Part shown: piece after piece, positions 1 to 7,032 of the stretch | Layout of the letters: every line of letters begins with the position of its first letter | How positions within the stretch are numbered: position 1 is the first letter of the stretch | Source: an uncultured Oscillibacter sp. | GTDB lineage: Bacteria > Bacillota > Clostridia > Oscillospirales > Oscillospiraceae | NCBI GenBank assembly: GCA_905234565.1 | Contig: CAJOHW010000009.1 | Span: 1-40,971 of the forward strand | Direction: 5' to 3' | DNA length: 40,971 nucleotides | Notes under the pieces: model-generated | The model's database searches: none | What the model saw: only the letters and a program-made list of their open reading frames with translations | What the model was told of the DNA's origin: nothing | Translations under genes and position numbers: made by a program

Positions 1-2
1 AT

Positions 3-281
3 CTCATTGAAAACAATCGAATGGCTTCCATAGCGGTAAGACTTTCACCCGCCTGTCAGGGAAGAGGCTATGGAACGGAAGCGCTGAACGCAATCACGAC
101 TTTCTGTTTTGAACACACTGAATTACAGCGGTTATGGACGGAGGTTCATGTAGAGAATATCGCCTCTCAGAGGATATTGGAAAAGTGTTCCTATACACGG
201 GAAGGCTTTATCAGACAAGGGAAAATGGTGAATATGTGGTGTGATTATTATATTTACGGTAGATTAAAAAATGATGTTTAA
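3..281 (+). CDS. GNAT-family N-acetyltransferase, 3' part (5' end outside window)
   Basis: C-terminal part of a GCN5-related acetyltransferase, the RimJ/RimL-like group that moves an acetyl group from acetyl-CoA to a protein N-terminus or small amine. The open frame runs back to the first codon of the window, so the Met at 21 is internal and the gene is cut by the window edge, not broken. The acetyl-CoA loop QGRGYGTEAL (motif A) is visible, followed by the family's usual LWTEVHVEN and S.RILEKCSYTREG segments, in which a bulky residue follows the conserved N..S..ILEK element. The end is intact and is followed by a terminator hairpin. The substrate cannot be told from sequence. Confidence 0.85.
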   Translation, partial: LIENNRMASIAVRLSPACQGRGYGTEALNAITTFCFEHTELQRLWTEVHVENIASQRILEKCSYTREGFIRQGKMVNMWCDYYIYGRLKNDV

Positions 282-304
282 GCCTAATAAATTCCAGTTT
301 ATCG

Positions 305-332
305 AGCCGTCCTGTTTGCGGGGCGGCTTTTG
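305..332 (+). terminator. Rho-independent terminator after the GNAT gene
   Basis: AGCCGTCC pairs with GGGGCGGCT across a 7-nt loop and is followed by a short T run. It lies 24 bases after the acetyltransferase stop codon. Confidence 0.7.
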
Positions 333-385
333 TGCAATCCTACAAATAATTCTCCGGACAGCCTGTCAGATCCCGCAAAGGTAAA

Positions 386-405
386 AGGGATTTTTGAAAA
401 TCCCT
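386..405. terminator. A/T-rich hairpin just upstream of the pheS promoter
   Basis: AGGGATTTT and AAAATCCCT form a near-perfect stem with almost no loop, directly before the -35 box at 407. It could be a second terminator isolating the pheS leader; it has no clear U tract, so the role is uncertain. Confidence 0.35.
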
Positions 406-406
406 C

Positions 407-435
407 TTGCAATCCGGGGCGGGGTGTGGTATAAA
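407..435 (+). promoter_or_regulatory. Promoter of the pheST T-box transcript
   Basis: TTGCAA at 407-412 and TATAAA at 430-435 with exactly 17 bases between them. Initiation would fall near 442, which gives a leader of about 280 nt before pheS. The same TTGCAA -35 variant recurs upstream of cdaA and glnS. Confidence 0.7.
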
Positions 436-441
436 GAGAGG

Positions 442-690
442 GATTTTTAGGCAGAGAACGGGAAAATAACGGACAACGCGCCGCGTTTCCCCATGACGGG
501 GACGCAGAGAGGGCAGCCACGGCTGGAAGCCGCCTGCGGCGCGCCGTTTGGTTCGCCCGGGAGCCGCTGTGGAGACACAGCCGGTCCGTCCCCCGTTACC
601 GGGACACAGAGCGCGCACGATTCCCGTGCGAATTTGGGTGGTACCGCGGCCTTCCGTCCCAAAGCTGGACGGAGGGCTTTTCTATGCCGC
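442..690 (+). promoter_or_regulatory. T-box riboswitch (tRNA-Phe sensing) in the pheST leader
   Basis: The T-box sequence GGGTGGTACCGCGG is at 636-649. Stem I elements are visible upstream: an AGAGAG motif near 506 and a distal GGCTGGAAGCC hairpin near 520-530. A candidate UUC (Phe) specifier is at 552-554. The T-box is followed at once by the terminator stem, whose 5' side it can sequester in the antiterminator. Uncharged tRNA-Phe would therefore stabilise read-through into pheS. T-box control of aminoacyl-tRNA synthetase genes is standard in Firmicutes; the exact specifier position is my inference. The rest of the gap between the acetyltransferase gene and pheS holds only the terminator, hairpin and promoter listed separately. 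Confidence 0.93.
650..681 (+). terminator. Regulated terminator of the pheS T-box
   Basis: CCTTCCGTCC at 650-659 pairs perfectly with GGACGGAGGG at 667-676 over a 7-nt loop and is followed by CTTTT. Its 5' arm directly abuts the T-box sequence, the usual arrangement for terminator/antiterminator exchange. Confidence 0.9.
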
Positions 691-726
691 GAGACACCGT
701 ATTTTCATCCGAAAAGGAGCCTGCAT

Positions 727-1752
727 ATGAAAGAACAGTTGGAAGCCATTCGGGAGAGCGCCCTGCGGGCCATTCAGGAGGCGGGAGCCGCCGCGGACTT
801 AGAGGCCCTGCGGATCCGGTACCTGGGCCGCAAGGGGGAGCTGACCGCCGTTCTCAAACGCATGGGCACCCTCTCCGCTGAACTGCGCCCCGCCATGGGA
901 CAGATGGCCAATGAGGTCCGCGCCGCCCTGGAACAGGCCGTGGAGCGCCAGTCCGCCGCCCTGGAACAAAAGGCCCTGGAAGCCCGTCTGGCCCTGGAGA
1001 CGGTGGATGTCAGCATCCCCGGAAAGCGGGAGGACATCGGCCACCGGCACCCCATGTATACGGCTCTGGACGAGTTCAAGGAGATCTTCATCAACATGGG
1101 CTTCGAGGTCATGGACGGGCCGGAGGTGGAGCTGTCGGAGTACAACTTCACCAAGCTCAACACCCCCGACGACCACCCCGCCCGGGAGTGGACCGACACC
1201 TTTTATCTGGACGAGGAGTCCCGGACCCTGCTGCGGACCCAGACTTCTCCCATGCAGATCCGGGCCTTGGAGACTTACGGCGTACCCATCCGCATGATCT
1301 CCCCGGGCCGGGTGTACCGGAAGGATGAGGTGGACGCCACCCATTCCCCCATGTTCCACCAGATCGAGGGCCTGGTGGTGGACAAGGGCATCACCATGGC
1401 GGATCTGAAAGGGACCCTCAACGCCGTCATTCAGGAGATCTACGGCGCCGGCACCCAGACCCGGTTCCGGCCCCACCACTTTCCCTTTACGGAGCCCAGC
1501 TGTGAAGTGGATGTCCAGTGCGCCCGGTGCGGCGGCAAGGGCTGCCCCACCTGTAAGGGGGAGGGCTGGATGGAGGTCCTGGGGGCGGGCATGGTCCATC
1601 CCAAGGTCCTCTCCGGCTGCGGCGTGGACCCGGAGGTGTACTCCGGTTTCGCCTTCGGCTTCGGCCTGGAACGCATGGCCATGGCCCGGTTCAAGATCAA
1701 CGACCTGCGGCTGATCTTTGAGAACGACATCCGCTTTTTGGAACAGTTTTAA
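727..1752 (+). CDS. pheS: Phenylalanine-tRNA ligase alpha subunit
   Basis: Catalytic alpha subunit of the alpha2beta2 phenylalanyl-tRNA synthetase, which charges tRNA-Phe in the cytoplasm. It has 341 residues, the family length. The ATG at 727 is chosen because AAAAGGAG lies 7 bases upstream and MKEQLEAIRESA is the normal N-terminal coiled coil; the longer frame from 493 would translate the T-box leader. Class II features are clear: HPMYTALDEFKEIFINMGF in motif 1, and near the C-terminus GFAFGFGLERMAM (motif 3). Before motif 3 there is a CARCGGKGCPTCKGEGW insert with four Cys that looks able to bind zinc, as seen in other clostridial PheS. pheT follows after 17 bases in the same operon. Confidence 0.98.
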   Translation: MKEQLEAIRESALRAIQEAGAAADLEALRIRYLGRKGELTAVLKRMGTLSAELRPAMGQMANEVRAALEQAVERQSAALEQKALEARLALETVDVSIPGKREDIGHRHPMYTALDEFKEIFINMGFEVMDGPEVELSEYNFTKLNTPDDHPAREWTDTFYLDEESRTLLRTQTSPMQIRALETYGVPIRMISPGRVYRKDEVDATHSPMFHQIEGLVVDKGITMADLKGTLNAVIQEIYGAGTQTRFRPHHFPFTEPSCEVDVQCARCGGKGCPTCKGEGWMEVLGAGMVHPKVLSGCGVDPEVYSGFAFGFGLERMAMARFKINDLRLIFENDIRFLEQF

Positions 1753-1769
1753 GTAAGGAGGGGGAACCC

Positions 1770-4451
1770 ATGAAGCTTTCCCGCAAATGGCTGGAAGAAT
1801 TTGTGACGTTGAACGACATCGGCGACCGGGCGTTTTCCGACGCCATGACCCTCTCCGGGTCCAAGGTGGAGGCCACGGAGGTCCTGGACGCCTCCCTGAA
1901 AAACGTGGTGGTGGGCCGGATTGTCTCCATGGAGCGGCACCCGGACAGCGATCATATGTGGATCTGCCAGGTGGACGCGGGCAAATCCGCCCCGGTCCAG
2001 ATTGTCACCGGGGCCTGGAATGTCCATGTGGGGGATCTGGTGCCCGCGGCCCTGCACAACGCCCTGCTGCCCGGGGGCAAGACGATTACGAAAGGCAGCC
2101 TCCGGGGAGTGGCATCGGAGGGAATGCTGTGCTCTCTAAAGGAACTGAATCTGACGGCGGAACACGACTATCCGGAGGCCGCCATCGTTCCCGCCGCCCT
2201 GCTGAACGACTACAAGCCCTTAGATCCCAAAAAGCCCTCCATCCCGGCGGGAATTGCCGCCGGATACAAGCTGTTCGGCACTGTAAAGGCCGCTTCCGTG
2301 ACAGCGGTGGAGCCGGCGGGCTACGGGCGCTTTACGGTCCGCTGTGACGACGGCGGGGAGGGCTGTACCATTGTCACGGACCATCCCAATCTCCACGCCG
2401 GGGATCTCATCGCCCTGGACACCAAGGCGGGCAGCGTCCTCACCTTAGAGGATCTCCGGGCCAAACAGGCGGAGTTCCCCCACTGCATCCCCGATGGCAT
2501 TTGGATTCTCCACACCGACGCCGCCCCGGGCACGGACATTGCGGCGCTCATCGGCGCGGACGACCATGTGGTGGAGTTTGAGATCACCCCCAACCGCCCG
2601 GACTGCCTCAGCGTCATCGGTCTTGCCCGGGAGGCCGCCGCCACCTTCCAGCGGCCCCTCCGTCTCCACACGCCAGAGATCAAAGGCGGCGGCGGGGACA
2701 TCGGGGAACTGCTGGACATCGAGATTGAGGACGGGAACCTGTGCCCCCGGTATACCGCCCGGCTGGTGAAAAACGTGAAGATCCGTCCCTCCCCGGTGTG
2801 GATGCGGGAGCGGCTGCGGAACTCCGGCGTCCGGCCCATCAACAACATCGTGGATATCACCAACTACGTCATGCTGGAATACGGCCAGCCCATGCACGCC
2901 TTTGACTTCTCCTGCGTCAACGGCGGGAAAATCCTCGTCCGTACCGCCCGGGAGGGAGAGACCATCCAGACCCTGGACGGCACGGTCCGGAACCTGACGC
3001 CCTCCATGCTCTGTATCTGCGACCAGGAGAAACCCGTGTGCGTGGCCGGGGTCATGGGCGGCGCCAACAGTGAGATTCTCGGCGACACCGCCATGGTGCT
3101 CTTTGAGTCCGCCAACTTCAACGGCGCGTCGGTGCGGCGGACCGCCACTGCCCTGAATATGCGCACAGAGGCCTCCGCCCGGTACGAAAAGGGCCTGGAT
3201 CCCATGAACACCATGCGGGCGGTCCAGCGGGCCTGTGAGCTGGTGGAACTGCTGGAAGCCGGGGAAGTGGTGGACGGCGTCATGGATGTCATCGCCAAAG
3301 ACAGCGCCCCCGTCACCGTGAAGCTGGAGCCGGAGAAGATCAACCGCCTCCTGGGCACGGACATTCCGGAAGCGGAGATCCGGCGGATTCTGCTGTCCCT
3401 GGGCTTTGCATTGGACGGCGATACCATCCATGTGCCCTCCTGGCGCTCGGACGTGGAACACTACTCCGATATCGCGGAGGAAGCCGCCCGGTTCTACGGC
3501 TACAACAGCATCCCGGACACCCTGTCCTCCGGCCTGAACCCCCGCCGGGGCTTTACGGTGGAACAGAAGGCGGAAAACCGCCTGGGCGAACTGTGCCGCG
3601 CCTGCGGATACAGTGAGATCATCACCTATTCCTTCATCAGCCCCGCCTGGTACGACAAGATCGGCCTGCCGGAGAACTCCCCCCTGCGCAATTCCCTGCG
3701 GATCTTAAACCCCCTGGGGGAGGACACCTCCGTCATGCGGACCACCATTCTGCCCTCCATGCTGGAAATCCTCACCCGGAATTACAACTTCCGCAACCGC
3801 TCCGTAAAGCTCTATGAGCTGGGCCGGACCTACTTCCCCCGGCCTGACGGTCTGGCGGAAGAGCCCAAGGTCCTGGCCCTGGGAGCCTACGGGCCGGAAC
3901 TGGACTTCTTCGCCTTCAAGGGCACCGTGGAAGCGGTCCTGGGAGGGGTAAAGGAAGTACAGTTCACGGCGGAGGCCGGGAACCCCTCCTACCATCCGGG
4001 ACGGTGCGCGAACGTGTACGCCGGGGACCGGAAAATCGGCGTGTTCGGCCAGATCCATCCCACCGTGGCGGAGCGCTACGGCGTGGACTGCCCCCTGTAC
4101 GCGGCGGAACTGTCCTTTGCCGCTATGCTGGACTGCGCCAGGCCGGATCCGGTGTACCGCCCCCTGCCCAAGTTCCCCGCCGTCACCCGGGACATCGCCC
4201 TGGTGTGCGACAAGACCATCCCCGTGTCGGACCTGGTGAACTGCATCCGCAAGGGCTCCGGCGGACTGTTGGAGACTGTGTCCCTCTTCGACCTCTACAC
4301 CGGCCCCGGCATCCCGGCGGGCTGCAAGAGCGCCGCCTTTAACCTGACCCTCCGGGCCCCGGACCGGAGCCTCACCGCCGCCGAGGCGGAGGCGGAGGTC
4401 CAGGGGATTCTGGACCGTCTGCGGACGGAACTCCACGCGGTTCTTCGGTAA
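1770..4451 (+). CDS. pheT: Phenylalanine-tRNA ligase beta subunit, with internal insertion
   Basis: Beta subunit of phenylalanyl-tRNA synthetase, carrying tRNA binding and editing. Order seen: N-terminal tRNA-binding OB fold (about residues 40-120), B3/B4 editing region (about 265-480, with EITPNRPDCL and MRERLRNSGVRPINNIVD), B5 domain (about 500-580, ending in DIAEEAARFYGYNSIP) and a C-terminal anticodon-binding FDX-ACB domain (about 800-893, starting PLPKFPAVTRDIALV). The protein has 893 residues, roughly 90 more than the usual near-800. The extra length lies at about 130-245, between GMLCSLKELNL and the DGIWIL segment that normally follows it closely. The insert repeats the motif IVT...N.H.GDL of the first OB fold (78-90 against 201-213) with identical spacing. 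ATG has AAGGAGGGGG upstream. A terminator hairpin follows the stop. Confidence 0.97.
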   Translation: MKLSRKWLEEFVTLNDIGDRAFSDAMTLSGSKVEATEVLDASLKNVVVGRIVSMERHPDSDHMWICQVDAGKSAPVQIVTGAWNVHVGDLVPAALHNALLPGGKTITKGSLRGVASEGMLCSLKELNLTAEHDYPEAAIVPAALLNDYKPLDPKKPSIPAGIAAGYKLFGTVKAASVTAVEPAGYGRFTVRCDDGGEGCTIVTDHPNLHAGDLIALDTKAGSVLTLEDLRAKQAEFPHCIPDGIWILHTDAAPGTDIAALIGADDHVVEFEITPNRPDCLSVIGLAREAAATFQRPLRLHTPEIKGGGGDIGELLDIEIEDGNLCPRYTARLVKNVKIRPSPVWMRERLRNSGVRPINNIVDITNYVMLEYGQPMHAFDFSCVNGGKILVRTAREGETIQTLDGTVRNLTPSMLCICDQEKPVCVAGVMGGANSEILGDTAMVLFESANFNGASVRRTATALNMRTEASARYEKGLDPMNTMRAVQRACELVELLEAGEVVDGVMDVIAKDSAPVTVKLEPEKINRLLGTDIPEAEIRRILLSLGFALDGDTIHVPSWRSDVEHYSDIAEEAARFYGYNSIPDTLSSGLNPRRGFTVEQKAENRLGELCRACGYSEIITYSFISPAWYDKIGLPENSPLRNSLRILNPLGEDTSVMRTTILPSMLEILTRNYNFRNRSVKLYELGRTYFPRPDGLAEEPKVLALGAYGPELDFFAFKGTVEAVLGGVKEVQFTAEAGNPSYHPGRCANVYAGDRKIGVFGQIHPTVAERYGVDCPLYAAELSFAAMLDCARPDPVYRPLPKFPAVTRDIALVCDKTIPVSDLVNCIRKGSGGLLETVSLFDLYTGPGIPAGCKSAAFNLTLRAPDRSLTAAEAEAEVQGILDRLRTELHAVLR

Positions 4452-4459
4452 AAACCAAA

Positions 4460-4500
4460 CGCCGCCCCTCTCCCAGCGGGAAAGGGGCGGCGGCATTTTA
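4460..4500. terminator. Bidirectional terminator between pheT and ireB
   Basis: CGCCGCCCCT at 4460-4469 pairs perfectly with AGGGGCGGCG at 4483-4492. The plus strand continues CATTTTA and the minus strand TTTGGTTTTTA, so it can serve both converging genes. Confidence 0.8.
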
Positions 4501-4515
4501 TACTTTATATCCGTT

Positions 4516-4788
4516 TCAAACAGATTCGGTTTCCTCCGGGGGCTTCTGGCTCAGATAGGTCCGGACCAGCACTTGCAGCAGTTCGTCCCGGTCCACCTTG
4601 CGGATCAGGGTGCGGGCACTGTTGTGGTTGGTGATGTAGGTGGGGTCCTCCGAGAGAATGTAGCCCACAATCTGGTTAATAGGATTGTAGCCTTTCTCTT
4701 CCAGCGCCGCATAGACCGTGGACAGCACCTGGCGGATCTCCCGGTCCTTTTCCAGGCTGACGTTAAAACGTCTGGTGAACTCGTCCAT
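4516..4788 (-). CDS. ireB: IreB family regulatory phosphoprotein (UPF0297)
   Basis: Small cytosolic protein of 90 residues, the family length. In Enterococcus faecalis IreB is the phosphorylation target of the PASTA kinase IreK and negatively affects cephalosporin resistance. Family hallmarks are visible throughout: [20 protein letters not shown] omits the usual leading Thr-rich N-tail but keeps [20 protein letters not shown] and [14 protein letters not shown], with the core R..DRDELL.VLVRTYL at the end. A ribosome binding site AAGGGGGTG precedes the ATG, and a TTTACA/TATACT promoter lies upstream. In many Firmicutes the gene sits with ruvX and a UPF0473 gene; here neither neighbour is present. 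A PASTA kinase and PP2C phosphatase are encoded 16-18 kb further on, so substrate and enzymes are on the same chromosome segment. Regulation by phosphorylation is inferred from the family. Confidence 0.93.
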   Translation of the reverse strand: MDEFTRRFNVSLEKDREIRQVLSTVYAALEEKGYNPINQIVGYILSEDPTYITNHNSARTLIRKVDRDELLQVLVRTYLSQKPPEETESV

Positions 4789-4850
4789 GCGGACACCCCC
4801 TTCTTATCAGTCACCTTGCAGCCATCAGACCGCAAAAATTTACATATATG

Positions 4851-4879
4851 AGTATACTCGCTTTTTCCGTCCCTGTAAA
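4851..4879 (-). promoter_or_regulatory. Promoter of ireB
   Basis: On the minus strand TTTACA (4874-4879) and TATACT (4851-4856) are separated by 17 bases, about 60 bases before the ireB start. Confidence 0.65.
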
Positions 4880-4922
4880 GGTTTTTTTGTCGGGATTTTG
4901 TAAACGATTTTTGAATGCGGCC

Positions 4923-5708
4923 CTATCTGTAAAACCGATGGCCCCCAATGGTCAGGGCGTAGGAGCAGTGGGCGTTGATCCACACCCCCCGGGACAGGGC
5001 CGGGGCGTAGAAATACAGGCAGTCCCCGGCGGCGCTCTCCCCGTCCAGCACCCGCCGGGCGGCTTCTATGGACGACTCCGCCGGAGGCAGAAACAGCGTC
5101 CGGTTCTCCACCGGCTCAAACTGCACCGCTCCCCGCCGGTCAAAGATCACGCCGGGGATGGTGTCGGGAAACTCCCGGCTCTCCACCCGGTTGCGCACCA
5201 CGTTCCCCACGGCGATCTGTCCTTCCATAGGCTCCCCCCGGCTCTCCGCGCTGATGACCCGGGAGAGCCAGTACAGTTCCACGGCGTCATAGGCCCCGCC
5301 GGGGGACGTGACCGCCGCCCCCTGTAAGTACAGATCCCACACCGCCCGGCCTCCCAGGGCCTCCGTCACCGCCCGCAATGGCACATAGGTGGTTCCGTCC
5401 TGGATCCAGGCCTTTCCGTAAAACACCCTGCCGTCCGTCTCTATCCGGCCTGACGCCGGAGAAATCCGGAGCACGTGGTCCGGGGACGCGCCTACGGCGG
5501 ACTGTATCGACCGGTCCCAGCGCAGTTCCCAATCCCCAAAGGCGTTTAGCAGCGCCCGCAAGGGCACATAGGTGACGCCGTCCTCTAAATAGCACTCCCC
5601 GTCCAGGGCGAACCCGTCCACCTGGACGGGCACCGTGCGCACCGCCGCCTCCGCCGGAGGGCGCAGAATCAAAAGCCAAAAGCATACACAAATCAGAATG
5701 CGTCTCAC
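4923..5708 (-). CDS. Secreted cell-wall hydrolase: copper-amine-oxidase-type stalk domain plus SleB-like hydrolase domain
   Basis: Exported protein of 261 residues. MRRILICVCFWLLIL followed by a PAEA-type cleavage site is a signal peptide. Residues about 25-130 contain two copies of the copper amine oxidase N-domain (stalk) motif: YLEDGVTYVPLRALLNAFG and IQDGTTYVPLRAVTEALG, ending in strands with VWD. Residues about 140-261 match the Hydrolase_2 (SleB/CwlJ) family: LSRVISAESRGEPMEGQIAV with the catalytic-type Glu, then VGNVVRNRVES, FEPVENRT, and the terminal HCSYALTIGGHRFYR. SleB-type enzymes are spore-cortex lytic transglycosylases, so a role in spore cortex or wall turnover is likely; a vegetative role cannot be excluded. 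The start is GTG with AGGGGG 7 bases upstream. The stalk domain is usually a wall or surface anchor, and here replaces the peptidoglycan-binding domain of Bacillus SleB. Confidence 0.9.
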   Translation of the reverse strand: MRRILICVCFWLLILRPPAEAAVRTVPVQVDGFALDGECYLEDGVTYVPLRALLNAFGDWELRWDRSIQSAVGASPDHVLRISPASGRIETDGRVFYGKAWIQDGTTYVPLRAVTEALGGRAVWDLYLQGAAVTSPGGAYDAVELYWLSRVISAESRGEPMEGQIAVGNVVRNRVESREFPDTIPGVIFDRRGAVQFEPVENRTLFLPPAESSIEAARRVLDGESAAGDCLYFYAPALSRGVWINAHCSYALTIGGHRFYR

Positions 5709-5743
5709 GCGGATTCCCCCTTCCTTCCAGTTCCGCGTCTTTC

Positions 5744-5905
5744 AGGAAACGCTGATTTAATCCGGCAAGAGCGATTGTCGAGCGATTTTTCGCCAAATCA
5801 AGGCGCAAAAGCGCGGGAATCCTCTGTGGATTTCAAGATTTTGCAACGCAGAGTTGGCGGAAAAGCGCCGACAAGCGCCGCAGACGGATTCGATCAGCGT
5901 TTCCT
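5744..5905. repeat. 162-bp imperfect palindrome, MITE-like
   Basis: The whole stretch folds back on itself. The outer 19 bases at 5744-5762 and 5887-5905 are inverted copies differing at two positions (AGGAAACGCTGAT core). Inner arms at about 5771-5796 and 5854-5877 also pair (GCG.TTGTCG.GCG.TTTT.CGCCAA). The apex pairs GCAAAA (5805-5810) with ATTTTGC (5838-5844), and GGAATCC (5816-5822) with GGATTTC (5828-5834) around TCTGT. It has no coding potential of its own and fills most of the 280-bp gap between the DUF58 gene and the stalk/SleB gene. Together the nested stems suggest a non-autonomous palindromic element; copy number elsewhere is unknown. Confidence 0.65.
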
Positions 5906-5988
5906 TCAGCATAGCGGAAGGGAAGGGACCGCGCAAGGCACAATTCCTGGAAGGAGCGGCAAATCCTGGCCGTATCTGGCCGCACAAG

Positions 5989-7032
5989 TTACCCGTACAG
6001 ATCAAACACCCGGTCCCGGATCTCCTCCGGGAAGGCGGTCTGGGAGAAGCGGTATACCAGTTCCCCGCCCCGCCGCCATTCCAAGTCTGTGTTCAGGGAA
6101 AACTCTCCGGCCAGCACCGCCTCCTCTAAGCCATACGCATACAGCCGGGCCAGCAGATCCCGCAGATCCGCCCCCTGGGAGAGTTCCGCCTGTCCTGTCC
6201 CCTGGCTGTCCCGCCAGAGGACCTGCACCGCGGCGGCGTGGACCAGCAGACCCAGTACCAAGGCGGAGAGAACTTCATAAAAAGCGTCCCACTGTTCCGC
6301 CCGCAGAGGGGTTTGGGGGCCGCACAGGGCCAAGGACGCCCGGCTGCGGGCCTCCTGTTCATATTCCCGGGTCCAGAGGCGGTCCGTCCGGGCGGACTGC
6401 TTCCAGTGGATGGCCCGGGCGGCGTCCCCTGCCTGATACTCCCGCAGTCCCCGAAATTCCACGGAGGATCCGGTCCGCAGAGGAAGGACCGCGTCCCCGC
6501 CCTGCCAGGCTCCCCCGGCCCCCGCGTACTCGATCCGCAGGGCCCGGGGCACGGGAAATACCGCCAATATCATGCTCTCCCGGCACCGCCGCTGGATAGG
6601 GAACAGGGCCAGGAGGTCGTACACCCGGAGGGCCGCCAGTTCCACCGTCACAGGGCCGCAGAGGACCGGTTCCGCGTAGAATTCCAGCTCCGTCTCGGAC
6701 CGGGGCTCCCCTCCGGCGGACAGCCGCCGCACCACCCGGCCCTGCCGTCCCGGATAGGACAGGGACAGCGTCAGCCGCACCCGGGAGGCAGGCAGCCGCC
6801 CCCGCTGGATCAGCCGCACCCGGCAGCGGCACTCCGCTCCCTTCTCCCCGGCGGTCCGGGACACGGGAAACTCCGCCCTCACCGTGAAGCACAGAATCCC
6901 GCACTGCACCGCCAGCAGGACAAACAAAATCAGCTCCGCCACAAACAGGGCCGTCAGGGGAAAGGAACGGTACATTCCCGCCAGATACCACGTCACGGCC
7001 GTCAGCAGCAGGTAAGAGAGGGCCCGGGTCAT
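5989..7032 (-). CDS. DUF58 domain membrane protein
   Basis: Membrane-anchored protein of 347 residues. Residues about 5-50 form two hydrophobic segments (LSYLLLTAVTWYLAG and ALFVAELILFVLLAV), then a beta-rich extracytoplasmic-type region. The DUF58 signature follows near residue 210-235: FRGLREYQAGDAARAIHWK and SARTDRLWTREYE. DUF58 proteins are regularly encoded beside MoxR ATPases and are thought to be assembled or matured with them; their function is not settled. The ATG at 7032 overlaps the stop of the MoxR gene (ATGA), which fixes the start and shows translational coupling; the longer frame to 7203 lies inside the MoxR gene. No vWA or transglutaminase partner gene follows, unlike many such operons. 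Confidence 0.9.
   Translation of the reverse strand: MTRALSYLLLTAVTWYLAGMYRSFPLTALFVAELILFVLLAVQCGILCFTVRAEFPVSRTAGEKGAECRCRVRLIQRGRLPASRVRLTLSLSYPGRQGRVVRRLSAGGEPRSETELEFYAEPVLCGPVTVELAALRVYDLLALFPIQRRCRESMILAVFPVPRALRIEYAGAGGAWQGGDAVLPLRTGSSVEFRGLREYQAGDAARAIHWKQSARTDRLWTREYEQEARSRASLALCGPQTPLRAEQWDAFYEVLSALVLGLLVHAAAVQVLWRDSQGTGQAELSQGADLRDLLARLYAYGLEEAVLAGEFSLNTDLEWRRGGELVYRFSQTAFPEEIRDRVFDLYG

Noticed and set aside
1..281. Broken acetyltransferase (truncated gene)
   Set aside because: The frame is open to the window edge, so truncation is only due to the window.
493..726. 5' extension of pheS
   Set aside because: The upstream 78 codons cover the T-box and terminator; AAAAGGAG and the family N-terminus place the start at 727.
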